DNA of 28,681 nucleotides from the NCBI GenBank assembly GCA_001804165.1, contig MHFL01000023.1, forward strand, positions 1 through 28,681. Reading direction: 5' to 3'. This document shows positions 13,548-20,765 of this stretch, piece by piece. How positions within the stretch are numbered: the first letter of the stretch is position 1; every line of letters starts with the position of its first letter. This DNA comes from Omnitrophica bacterium RIFCSPLOWO2_01_FULL_45_10 (GTDB lineage Bacteria; Omnitrophota; Gorgyraeia; 2-01-FULL-45-10). The notes under the pieces are model-generated. The model was not told the DNA's origin and ran no database searches. It saw only the letters and a list, made by a program, of their open reading frames with translations. The position numbers and the translations under genes are program-made.

Positions 13548-13632
13548 GCGCGGGTGGCGGAACTGGCAGACGCGGCAGCTTGAGGGGCTGTTGGGTTTTC
13601 CCATGCAGGTTCAAATCCTGTCCCGCGCACCA
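13548..13632 (+). tRNA. tRNA-Leu (anticodon GAG)
   Basis: Acceptor GCGCGGG (13548-13554) pairs with CCCGCGC (13622-13628), followed by encoded ACCA. The anticodon stem GCAGC/GCTGT encloses loop TTGAGGG, giving anticodon GAG. A long variable arm built on TGGG-TTTT-CCCA identifies the class II shape. The T arm has TTCAAAT in the loop. The 84 bases downstream carry the hairpin GCTTC-GCC-GAAGC (13637-13649) and no gene. Confidence 0.96.
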
Positions 13633-13716
13633 TTCTGCTTCGCCGAAGCCATACCCGAATGCTCCGGTTGAATGGCGAAGTAGGGCAAAATAAAAGGTTG
13701 GATAAACGGATTAGGT

Positions 13717-13794
13717 GGCCCCATGGTCTAGCCTGGCCTAGGACGTCAGGTTCTCAGCCTGAAGACTCGGGTTCAAATCCCGATGGGGCTACCA
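13717..13794 (+). tRNA. tRNA-Glu (anticodon CUC)
   Basis: The anticodon stem TCAGG/CCTGA encloses loop TTCTCAG, giving anticodon CUC for GAG codons. The T arm is TCGGG-TTCAAAT-CCCGA. Taking T at 13724 as the universal U8 places position 1 at G13717, opposite U13790, so the acceptor stem opens with a G-U wobble. The 3' ACCA is encoded (13791-13794). The D loop is relatively long (AGCCTGGCCTA). Confidence 0.94.
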
Positions 13795-13853
13795 ATCGGG
13801 ACGGTTAACCCCAAAGAGTAAACGATCCCGGAGCATAAAGAAAATTTAATATT

Positions 13854-13882
13854 TTGACATTTTTAAATTGAAAGAGTAGAAT
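13854..13882 (+). promoter_or_regulatory. Strong promoter of the coiled-coil/ParA operon
   Basis: The consensus TTGACA (13854-13859) and TAGAAT (13877-13882) are spaced by 17 bases. Predicted transcription start is near 13889, giving a leader of about 78 bases before ATG 13967. The upstream gap 13795-13853 holds only a weak hairpin (CGGGACG with CGATCCCG), perhaps the trailer of tRNA-Glu. Confidence 0.75.
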
Positions 13883-13966
13883 ATGGCCATCGGGCAGAAA
13901 AATGGCTAATATCAATCAAAAATATCCCCCCACAACAATCCATATCAAAATTATCCGGAGGTCAAT

Positions 13967-14353
13967 ATGTTAGAGTCTGGGATTGTCAATATGGCTATGT
14001 TATTTGTGGTCACTGCCATATCTCTTATCTTCGTAGCGGTCTGGATCATTAAGTCTGAAGCAAGAATAAAGTTTTGCAGGGCCGAGATAAAAAGGCTCAA
14101 GTCGCAGGTGGAATCCGGTGAACGCGAAAAGTTCACTTTATTGGAGAAACTCGATAGCGTCGAAAAAGGGGAAGACGATTTTAGCGGAAGCAATCGGATG
14201 CAAAATTCTTTCGAGAAAGACGAACAGTCTAAGCGGCTGAAAGAGGCCCTTAAGCAGAATACGGCCTTAGAAAAAGAGACTAAAAAATTGAAAGCGGAAT
14301 TGGACGAAGCGAAGAAGTCCTTAGAGGAAGTATATAAGGCGCTTTCGACTTAA
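13967..14353 (+). CDS. Membrane-anchored coiled-coil protein
   Basis: The 128-residue protein has one N-terminal transmembrane helix (about residues 6-28, NMAMLFVVTAISLIFVAVWII), followed by a positively charged segment and a mostly coiled-coil cytoplasmic part. Heptad-like runs are RLKSQVESGEREKFTLLEKL and SKRLKEALKQNTALEKETKKLKAELDEAKKSLEEV. The charge pattern suggests the coil faces the cytoplasm. A good ribosome binding site GGAGGT (13957-13962) precedes the start. It is the first gene after the promoter at 13854 and belongs to the ParA operon. No family is recognised. It could anchor the long coiled-coil protein encoded next to the membrane (inference). Confidence 0.75.
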   Translation: MLESGIVNMAMLFVVTAISLIFVAVWIIKSEARIKFCRAEIKRLKSQVESGEREKFTLLEKLDSVEKGEDDFSGSNRMQNSFEKDEQSKRLKEALKQNTALEKETKKLKAELDEAKKSLEEVYKALST

Positions 14354-14420
14354 AGTTGATTTTGAGAATAGGTTTAAGCGATATACTTGATACTTAGAAA
14401 ATTTGAGGAGCGGACCGCAT

Positions 14421-15707
14421 ATGGAAATAAGCGAGATGAGAAGGAAGATAATAGACAAGATTAAGGAAGAGGGGCGCGAGACGGCCGGGAAGGGAAAGAA
14501 GGTTGATTTATATTCCCTGTCCGCGAAAATGGGGATCAGCGAAGTTGATATATTGAAGGTATTTAAAAAGGCCCCCGCGGAGAAAGAGGAGAAAGAGGGA
14601 ACAGGCACGACCCCTGAAGAAGGGCAGGAAGTGAAGACGAAGAAACCCGTTGATGATTTAATCATCGAGAAACCCGCAGAGGAACATCAAAAGAAGATAT
14701 CCAACTTGGAATTTGAAAATCGGAGTCTCAAGCAGTTGTATGCCCAGGCCCTTAAAGACCGCGACAACCTTCTCGTTCAGATTAGCGAGAAAGATAAGGC
14801 GATAGTGGAGTTCGAAAAGAAGACGATGGACGAGTTCAACGAGTCTCAGAAGGAAAGGGAGCGTGCAATCGGCAACACGGAAATGTTGCGCTCAAAAGTC
14901 TATTCGCTTACCAAAGAATCGAAGGACAAGACAGGACGAATAGCTCAATTGGAGGAGAGGTTAAAGGCAAGAGAGAAAAAGTTGGCGGAATTCGATAAAC
15001 TGAGCAAGAGTTCAGAGAACGAAAATAACGATAGGGCGCAGAAGCTCCAGTCTATAGAGCAGGAGAACGAGCGGCTAAAGGATGAGGCGCTGAACTCGAA
15101 CGTCGAACTCGAAGCTAAGGGCAAAAAACTCGCGGAACTTGCTCAACTTTTTAAGAATCTGGAAACGGAGTCTTCTCGGATGACGCTCAAACTTAAGGCC
15201 TCCGAAAAGTCAAAAGAGGAATTGGAAGAGATCGTCGTCAATCTCAAAAAGGAACTTGAGGCAAAGGATAAGGCGATAGAGCATACCGGCGATATTCATA
15301 AAGAATTGGAAAACCAGCTAAAGGGGGCCGTCTTGAAACTCGGGATTCTTGAAAAGAAAAGAGAAGAACTCGAGGAAGAGATATCCATCTTGAGACAAGA
15401 AGTCGAATCATCGAATAAGAGGCGTGAAAATGATAGAGGCATGGCCGAGGGCCGTATCAACGACCTAAAAACAGAGGTTGACAGATTGAGGAATTTAATA
15501 AAGGAAAAGGATAGGAAAGAGATAGATTTTAATGAGGCAATTGACAACCTCGAATCAGAAATCGAGATGCGGGATAAGAAGATAGAGTCGGACATCATGT
15601 ATCAAGAGAAGGTATTGAAGGAATTGAATGAATTGCGCAAGAGCTCAAAGAATAGCGCAAAGAATAAGGTTTTAAGGTACGAGGAAGAGGAGTTGAATGA
15701 GGGTTAG
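14421..15707 (+). CDS. Long coiled-coil protein with an N-terminal HTH-like segment
   Basis: The 428-residue protein has an N-terminal basic region (1-27), then VDLYSLSAKMGISEVDILKVFKKA (about 28-51), which has the spacing of a small helix-turn-helix. After an acidic, proline-containing linker (52-87), residues about 88-415 are an almost unbroken coiled coil rich in Glu, Lys and Leu. There is no signal or membrane segment, so it is cytoplasmic. I start at ATG 14421, preceded by GAGGAG at 14405-14410; the in-frame TTG at 14403 lies inside that site. It ends 3 bases before the ParA gene. Coiled coils of this kind match many SMC or filament proteins by composition, so homology is not implied. 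A scaffold or adaptor for the ATPase is the most natural guess. Confidence 0.75.
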   Translation: MEISEMRRKIIDKIKEEGRETAGKGKKVDLYSLSAKMGISEVDILKVFKKAPAEKEEKEGTGTTPEEGQEVKTKKPVDDLIIEKPAEEHQKKISNLEFENRSLKQLYAQALKDRDNLLVQISEKDKAIVEFEKKTMDEFNESQKERERAIGNTEMLRSKVYSLTKESKDKTGRIAQLEERLKAREKKLAEFDKLSKSSENENNDRAQKLQSIEQENERLKDEALNSNVELEAKGKKLAELAQLFKNLETESSRMTLKLKASEKSKEELEEIVVNLKKELEAKDKAIEHTGDIHKELENQLKGAVLKLGILEKKREELEEEISILRQEVESSNKRRENDRGMAEGRINDLKTEVDRLRNLIKEKDRKEIDFNEAIDNLESEIEMRDKKIESDIMYQEKVLKELNELRKSSKNSAKNKVLRYEEEELNEG

Positions 15708-15710
15708 CCC

Positions 15711-16520
15711 ATGTATATCGTAAAAGATATATGTCGCGCCATAAGGACTAAGACTAAAAAAGCGACTGTGCAGTTATTCCTTAATTACAAAGGCGGGACT
15801 GGCAAGACGAGCATCTCTTCCGCTTACGGATATTATCTCGCCAAGATTGGCAAAAGGGTTTTAATGATAGACCTCGACGCGCAGGCCCATCTTACCGCGT
15901 GTTTCAATCAGGAAAGTATCCGCCGCAATAAAAGCCTGTACGGCGTGGTTGTGAGCGGCGAACGGCTTTCAGACATAGTAGTCGATACGTCATTGGAGCG
16001 TCTAAAACTTGTTCCCTCTTCAATATCTCTTTCGGCGTTAGAATTACCCCTCTACAGAATGCCTATAGGCGAATTTAGGTTAAGACAGGCCTTAAGGAAC
16101 GTCGATAAGGATTACGATTATATAATAATAGATGCCGCCCCGAGCATAGGGCTTTTAAGCCTGAACGCGATACTGGCGTGCGATGAGCTCTTGGTGCCCC
16201 TATTGGCGGATTTTCTCTCTTTTCACGGCCTAAAAATTTTATTGGAGACACTCGCGTCTATCGAGAAGGAGTTCCAATTCTACCTCGGCAAGATGCACAT
16301 TTTTTTAAACCGCTATAACAGCGCCTACCCTGTATGCAGAGAGTGCCAGGAGGCGATACATAAATTTTATCCGCAGTATTCACTGAAGACGGTCATAAAT
16401 GAAGCGTATGAGATAATGGACGCTTCAAGCATGGGAAAGTCTCTTTTCGAAGTCCACCCCGACTCAAAGGCCGCGGAGGATATAAAGGATCTTGTTTACG
16501 AGGTGAATGGTTTTAAGTGA
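15711..16520 (+). CDS. ParA/Soj-type P-loop ATPase
   Basis: A 269-residue member of the ParA/MinD group, ATPases that form dynamic gradients on DNA or membrane to position chromosomes, plasmids or protein clusters. The deviant Walker A KGGTGKT is at 27-33 (signature lysine K27), the second motif MIDLDAQAHL is at 52-61, and Walker B reads YIIIDAAPSIG with D141. There is no N-terminal HTH and no amphipathic C-terminal helix of MinD type, so it resembles the short chromosomal or cargo-positioning ParAs. GAGGG at 15699-15703 is well placed. No ParB is encoded in the window; instead the gene is flanked by coiled-coil proteins, two with membrane anchors. This suggests an orphan ParA that positions a protein structure. 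Chromosome segregation remains possible but is less supported. Confidence 0.88.
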   Translation: MYIVKDICRAIRTKTKKATVQLFLNYKGGTGKTSISSAYGYYLAKIGKRVLMIDLDAQAHLTACFNQESIRRNKSLYGVVVSGERLSDIVVDTSLERLKLVPSSISLSALELPLYRMPIGEFRLRQALRNVDKDYDYIIIDAAPSIGLLSLNAILACDELLVPLLADFLSFHGLKILLETLASIEKEFQFYLGKMHIFLNRYNSAYPVCRECQEAIHKFYPQYSLKTVINEAYEIMDASSMGKSLFEVHPDSKAAEDIKDLVYEVNGFK

Positions 16521-16536
16521 GCAAATCGGAGGGAAA

Positions 16537-16992
16537 ATGAGAAAAAAATTCGAATCCAATGTCGCGCAGGAAATACCCAAGACGAAACTTAATGAGCCGG
16601 AATTGCCGTGGAAGATAACCGACGAAGACCTCGAGCAAATAGTCTCTAAAGACGAAGGGTATGAAGCGCTCACAAAGGATACGTCTCCGCTTAAGGCGAG
16701 AGCGATATTCCTGATAGCCCTTGTCTCGGCCGTATTTCTATTCATAGTGAATCTGGCGGCCGACTTTATGACAGCGAATGAAAACATGCGCACGGAGATG
16801 ATAAAACGTTCTTTAGATACGAACACCCTTCAGTACAATCTGCAAAAGGCGGTCGCGGAAAAGGCGCAAGCGGGCGAGCGCGCTACGCAACTTGAAAAGA
16901 AGGTCGAAGACCTAAACGCTCAGAAGGCGCTCTTCACCGATGTTATAGAGAGCCTGACGAAAAAGGGCGAAGATGTGCCCTCTGAAGATTAG
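16537..16992 (+). CDS. Second membrane-anchored coiled-coil protein
   Basis: The 151-residue protein has a cytoplasmic-looking N-terminal part of about 55 residues containing NEPELPWKITDEDLEQIV. One transmembrane helix (56-75, AIFLIALVSAVFLFIVNLAA) follows, then a coiled coil to about residue 140 (LQYNLQKAVAEKAQAGERATQLEKKVEDL). With an N-in orientation the coil would lie in the periplasm, the reverse of the first gene of the operon. GGAGGG at 16528-16533 decides for ATG 16537 over the in-frame ATG 16507, which would overlap the ParA gene. It is 16 bases after the ParA gene. It could link the cytoplasmic ATPase to the exported TPR protein encoded next (inference). No family is recognised. Confidence 0.75.
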   Translation: MRKKFESNVAQEIPKTKLNEPELPWKITDEDLEQIVSKDEGYEALTKDTSPLKARAIFLIALVSAVFLFIVNLAADFMTANENMRTEMIKRSLDTNTLQYNLQKAVAEKAQAGERATQLEKKVEDLNAQKALFTDVIESLTKKGEDVPSED

Positions 16993-17007
16993 ACTCAAAT
17001 AATCTTC
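16984..17007. repeat. Hairpin at the end of the second membrane coiled-coil gene
   Basis: GAAGATTA (16984-16991) and TAATCTTC (17000-17007) are perfect 8-bp arms with an 8-base loop, covering the stop codon. No T-run follows. It may stabilise or attenuate the transcript before the TPR gene. Confidence 0.5.
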
Positions 17008-17032
17008 CTGTCGCTATAGTCTTTAAAGATTA

Positions 17033-19027
17033 ATGAAAAAATCCATGTTCGGGAAAGCTCTCCGCTATATCATCCTACTAGCCTGCGTCTTGTGCGGCAC
17101 AAGCCCCGCGTTCCCCCAAGAAGAATTGTGGTCTGAACTCAACGCAAAAGCCATAGATCTCAAGCGTGAAGGAGATGTCTCTAATTCAACGATAGTGGCC
17201 AAGCGCGCATTAGAGATCGCTAAAAAATTATTCAAACCCCGAGATGAAAGAAGGGCCATCTCTTTAAATACTCTGGCCGACGTCTATGTATCGCAAGGAA
17301 AATATTCCCGGGCCGAGCCTCTTTTAAAAAGAGCGCTTGCCATACGGACGCTATCCGTAGGCGATAGGGTGACGGAGAAAGATCTTTTGGAGATTGCGGC
17401 GGGCTTGAGGAATTTGGCAAGACTTTATAAAGCCGAATTTAGATATTCGAGGTCAGAGGCGGTTCTAAAACGGTCCATAAAGATGGGAGAGGGCCTGTAT
17501 GGCAGAAACGTTCCTTATCTAATCGGCGACCTTAAAGAACTCACTTCTTTATATGAGCTGCAAAATAAGTATAGCAAGGCGGAACTTTCTTCAACGCGGC
17601 TTGTGAAATTATGTGAAGAGCATTTGGGCGCATCCCACCCCGACACCGCGCTCGCCCTAAACGGGCTTGCCAAAATTTATAGAGAGGAAGGCAAATATTC
17701 TGAGGCCGAGCCGATCCTCAAGCGTGTGCTCGATATAAATGAGAAGGCGTTGGGCCCAAATGACGTAAAAGTAGCGGCCAATCTTAATAACCTCGCCTCA
17801 GTTTACTATCATCAAGGTAAATACTCCGACGCCCAAGCCCTTCTCGAACGCTCACTCGAGATAGACGAAAAGGCATTCGGTAAAGAACATGAATCGATCG
17901 CGCAAGACTTAACAAGCCTCGCCGCCGTATATTACTGTCAGGATAAATACGAACCCGCCGAGCGCCTCTATAGACGCGCGCTCGAGATAAACGAAAAAAG
18001 ATTTGGCCCGTCTCATCCATCTGTCGCGAAGGGCCTGACCGATCTGGCCCTTCTTTACACTTCCCAGAAAAGATACCTTGACGCCGAGCCCCTCCTCAAA
18101 CGCTCGCTTGAGATAAACGAGAAGACCCTGGGGCCCGATGATCCGACAACATCAACTATTTTGAATAACCTCGCCGCTGTTTATTATAATCAGGAAAAAT
18201 ATTCCGATGCGGAGCCGCTTCTTAAACATTTGCTAGAGATAGATAAGAAAAACTTGGGCAATAATCATCCGGTAGTCGCGGACGATTTCAACAGTCTTGC
18301 CGCGACTTACTTTCATCAAGGTAAATATTCGGAGGCAGAAGCACTCATGCACTGCGCGCTCGAGATAGATCAGAAGGCGACCGGCCAAGATCGGCAGGGC
18401 CTGGTAGAAGACTTGAAAAATTTGATAAACTTATATGAATCCCAAAACAAATATCCCGACGCGGAACTTTTTTATGCGATGCTGCTGAAGGAATACGAAA
18501 ATACGCAGTATTTAGACCATCCAGATGTCGCCTTAGCATTAGACGGCGTGGCGAAAATTTACAGATCTGAAGAAAGGTACGCTGAGGCAGAGCCGATAAT
18601 AAAGCGTTCACTGGAGATAAATGAGAAGACCTCAGGACCCGATGACCCCCGAATAGCGGTCAATCTTAACAATCTGGCCACAGTCTACTATTATCAGGGC
18701 AAATACTCAGAGGCGGAGCCGTTAATAAAGCGCGCAATCGAGATCAATGAAAAGAGATTTGGCGGTGATTCAGCCGATGTGGCGACGACTTTGAATAATC
18801 TCGCCTCGGTCTATTTTCGCCAAGGCAAATATTCTGACGCCGAACAGCTTATGAAACGAGCGCTCGAGATAGATACTGTAACATTTGGAAGGTATAATCA
18901 GGCGGCATTAGCGGACATGAATAATCTGGCCGCACTCTATGCTGAACAGGGAAGATACGAAGAAGCAGAGTCGCTATACAAAGAGATTGACGGGATAAAA
19001 AAATCAAATTCTACTCAATCCGATTGA
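17033..19027 (+). CDS. Exported protein with 14 kinesin-light-chain-type TPR repeats
   Basis: The 664-residue protein has an N-terminal signal peptide (MKKSMFGKALRYIILLACVLCGTSPAFPQ), so it is probably periplasmic. From about residue 80 to 655 it is made of 14 consecutive 42-residue TPRs with the pattern LNNLAxVYxxQGKYxxAExLLKRxLEIxEKxxG, preceded by one degenerate unit. TPR solenoids of this type are protein-binding scaffolds. Repeats 2-7 resemble repeats 9-14 in order. For example, DLKELTSLYELQNKYSKAEL near 165 is matched by DLKNLINLYESQNKYPDAEL near 459, 294 residues or seven repeats away. This shows an internal duplication of a seven-repeat block. The start has a poor ribosome binding site. 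It follows the coiled-coil gene by 40 bases and is the last gene of the operon. Confidence 0.88.
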   Translation: MKKSMFGKALRYIILLACVLCGTSPAFPQEELWSELNAKAIDLKREGDVSNSTIVAKRALEIAKKLFKPRDERRAISLNTLADVYVSQGKYSRAEPLLKRALAIRTLSVGDRVTEKDLLEIAAGLRNLARLYKAEFRYSRSEAVLKRSIKMGEGLYGRNVPYLIGDLKELTSLYELQNKYSKAELSSTRLVKLCEEHLGASHPDTALALNGLAKIYREEGKYSEAEPILKRVLDINEKALGPNDVKVAANLNNLASVYYHQGKYSDAQALLERSLEIDEKAFGKEHESIAQDLTSLAAVYYCQDKYEPAERLYRRALEINEKRFGPSHPSVAKGLTDLALLYTSQKRYLDAEPLLKRSLEINEKTLGPDDPTTSTILNNLAAVYYNQEKYSDAEPLLKHLLEIDKKNLGNNHPVVADDFNSLAATYFHQGKYSEAEALMHCALEIDQKATGQDRQGLVEDLKNLINLYESQNKYPDAELFYAMLLKEYENTQYLDHPDVALALDGVAKIYRSEERYAEAEPIIKRSLEINEKTSGPDDPRIAVNLNNLATVYYYQGKYSEAEPLIKRAIEINEKRFGGDSADVATTLNNLASVYFRQGKYSDAEQLMKRALEIDTVTFGRYNQAALADMNNLAALYAEQGRYEEAESLYKEIDGIKKSNSTQSD

Positions 19028-19117
19028 ATATTGCGGCTGGCAAACCAAATTTTATGCCACGAAAAAGTCATGATAAAGAGCGAAAAAAGTTTGATTGAGT
19101 AATTATTTGTTCCCACC

Positions 19118-19146
19118 TTGACTTCGTAATAATCATTATGTATACT
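19118..19146 (+). promoter_or_regulatory. Promoter of the ROK-efflux operon
   Basis: TTGACT (19118-19123) and TATACT (19141-19146) are separated by 17 bases. The predicted start is near 19153, inside the dyad at 19148-19179. The preceding gap 19028-19117 holds no gene or clear terminator. Confidence 0.75.
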
Positions 19147-19147
19147 T

Positions 19148-19179
19148 TAACAAAAAGTTAGTTACTAACTACTTTGTTA
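19148..19179. promoter_or_regulatory. Operator-like dyad for the ROK regulator
   Basis: TAACAAA-a-AGTTAGT (19148-19162), one central base, then ACTAACT-ac-TTTGTTA (19164-19179) form a near-perfect two-part dyad directly after the -10 box and over the predicted start site. Its AGTTAGT and AACAAA words recall the TTAGTTTGTT-type operators of ROK repressors such as XylR. Binding here would block the promoter, so self-repression of the operon is likely (inference). Confidence 0.65.
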
Positions 19180-19192
19180 GAATTTTTAAAAT

Positions 19193-19234
19193 ACCTTGTC
19201 GTAGAGCAGGTTTAAACCTGCTCTACGACAAGGT
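19193..19234. repeat. 42-bp perfect palindrome in the leader of the ROK operon
   Basis: The 21-base half ACCTTGTCGTAGAGCAGGTT+T (19193-19213) is followed immediately by its exact reverse complement (19214-19234). It lies in the predicted 5' leader, 15 bases before ATG 19250. The RNA would fold into a very stable hairpin. No T-run follows, so it is not a standard terminator. It could be a transcript-stability or translation-control element, or a small dispersed palindromic repeat. Confidence 0.9.
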
Positions 19235-19249
19235 CGAGATGTTAAGGAA

Positions 19250-20389
19250 ATGAAAATAAAGGAAGAAAATTTTTCAGTCCATCGCAAATTGGATGATAAA
19301 GAGATAAAAAATCTCACTCTACTAGAACATATCCGCACAAAGGGACCCATCTCGAGGACAGATCTTTCTAAACTTACCCAGATAAACATGGTTTCTATCT
19401 CCAATTATGTAAAAAATTATATATCTAAAGGAATAGTTTCCGAGACAGGTTACGATATTTCTTCGGGCGGCAGAAGGGCGGAGATGCTTGAGGTAAACGT
19501 AATAGAGAATTACGTATTAGGGATAGAATTACGCGCTCAAGAGGCAGTGCTTGTATTGACGGATCTTAAACTAGACATAATTGAAAAAGTGAAGACCGAA
19601 AGGCAAAAGGACGAAGATAAATTTGAGGTAAAATTGTTGTATGTGATTGAGGATTTATTCAAGAGGCATAATACGGCTCCTGATAATGTAAGAGGCATAG
19701 GAATCGGCGTCTCGGGCGACAACGATAAATGCAATTCCGCATGTTCATTCATAAAAGAAAAGTTAGCGAGAGAGGTCTTTCTCGGAAACGACGCCAAGGT
19801 TGCCGCCCTAGGCGAGAGGACGCTGAATAGAGACTCAGGAGTCGATACTCTCTTATATATCTATTCACATTTAGGATGCGGGATAGTTTTTAGGGGAAAT
19901 ACATATTTTGGACACGATTTTACAGATGGAGAATCACAACCTTCTATGGAAGCGGCCCGTTATTTGAGGCCGTGGGGTTTTAATTTAGGAATTATCAAGA
20001 CCTCCAAAAGCGTTGTAGATAAAGGGGTCGGAACCGAGATGGTGCGCATTGCCGGAGGCAGGGCCGAAAATATCACGAACGATGTGATCATAGAGGCGGC
20101 CGGGAAAGGTGACGTGGCGGCGTTGGGGATAATCGAGACCGCGGGATTGAATTTGGGTCTAAGGATAGCCTATCTTGTGAATTTGTTCAGCCCGGATGTT
20201 ATCATGGTAGGCGGCGGTATCGAAGAGGCCGGGGATATAATATTCAATCCTATAAAAAAGGCCGTGGAGAGGTTCGCATCTCAATCTCTGCAAAGGTCTA
20301 CTAAAATAATGGCTGGAAAATTGGGCGAAGACGCTGTCAGTTTAGGCGCGGCGTCTCTTGCCATAAGAGAGATATTTTTGAGCGCGTAA
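19250..20389 (+). CDS. ROK-family transcriptional regulator with degenerate sugar-kinase domain
   Basis: The 379-residue protein begins with a winged helix-turn-helix (LTLLEHIRTKGPISRTDLSKLTQINMVSISNYV, then the wing ISSGGRR). A ROK domain follows: YVLGIELRAQEAVLVLTD, GIGIGVSG, the GNDAKVAALGE segment, and a C-terminal NLFSPDVIMVGGGIEEAG. ROK repressors (NagC, Mlc, XylR) sense sugars. Here key parts are eroded. The zinc-binding HxCxCxxxGCxE segment is replaced by GHDFTDGESQPSMEAARYL without cysteines. The nucleotide-binding DxGxT is absent, and about 40 residues after GVSG are missing. It is therefore not a kinase and may sense an unusual ligand. It is the first gene after the operator and is followed by efflux genes, so it probably represses that operon. 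Confidence 0.88.
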   Translation: MKIKEENFSVHRKLDDKEIKNLTLLEHIRTKGPISRTDLSKLTQINMVSISNYVKNYISKGIVSETGYDISSGGRRAEMLEVNVIENYVLGIELRAQEAVLVLTDLKLDIIEKVKTERQKDEDKFEVKLLYVIEDLFKRHNTAPDNVRGIGIGVSGDNDKCNSACSFIKEKLAREVFLGNDAKVAALGERTLNRDSGVDTLLYIYSHLGCGIVFRGNTYFGHDFTDGESQPSMEAARYLRPWGFNLGIIKTSKSVVDKGVGTEMVRIAGGRAENITNDVIIEAAGKGDVAALGIIETAGLNLGLRIAYLVNLFSPDVIMVGGGIEEAGDIIFNPIKKAVERFASQSLQRSTKIMAGKLGEDAVSLGAASLAIREIFLSA

Positions 20390-20405
20390 AACGGAGGAGA
20401 ATAAT

Positions 20406-20765
20406 ATGCCAGAAGAGAAAAATTGCACTATTTGCGGCAAACCGTTCTTGGCGAATAAATATCGTCCGAATCAGGTGATCTGTTCTTCGCTTGAGTGTCA
20501 ATATCAAAGACAATTAAACAACATGAAGTCCTGGCGCGGGAAAAATCCAAATTATTTCAGGTACAGAGAGGCGCGGGATACGTCTTGGAAGGAGACGTGC
20601 AAACAAAGGTCTTTAGACTGGCGCAAGAGACACGAGGAATATCTCAAGCTCTATAGGGAAGAGCATAGAGAGCGCCACAGGAATTATATGAGAGATTACA
20701 TGAGAGAATACAGAAAGAAAAATAAATCCACCGACAATAAAGAAAATGAAATCCCCTCGAGTTAA
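20406..20765 (+). CDS. Small Cys4 zinc-finger-like protein with basic helical tail
   Basis: The 119-residue protein has four cysteines arranged C7-x2-C10 and C26-x4-C31 (NCTICGKPFLANKYRPNQVIC, then SSLEC), a probable zinc-binding finger. The rest is a very basic, tyrosine- and arginine-rich helix (RHEEYLKLYREEHRERHRNYMRDYMREYRKKNK). This composition suggests nucleic-acid binding. GGAGGAG before ATG 20406 is a strong ribosome binding site. It lies 16 bases after the ROK gene and overlaps the TolC-family gene by 20 bases, so it is cotranscribed with both. I do not recognise a named family. Its role with an efflux system is unclear; it may be a second regulator. Confidence 0.7.
   Translation: MPEEKNCTICGKPFLANKYRPNQVICSSLECQYQRQLNNMKSWRGKNPNYFRYREARDTSWKETCKQRSLDWRKRHEEYLKLYREEHRERHRNYMRDYMREYRKKNKSTDNKENEIPSS

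Noticed and set aside
19193..19234. Rho-independent terminator
   Set aside because: The hairpin is perfect but no T-run follows, and the regulator gene begins 15 bases later.
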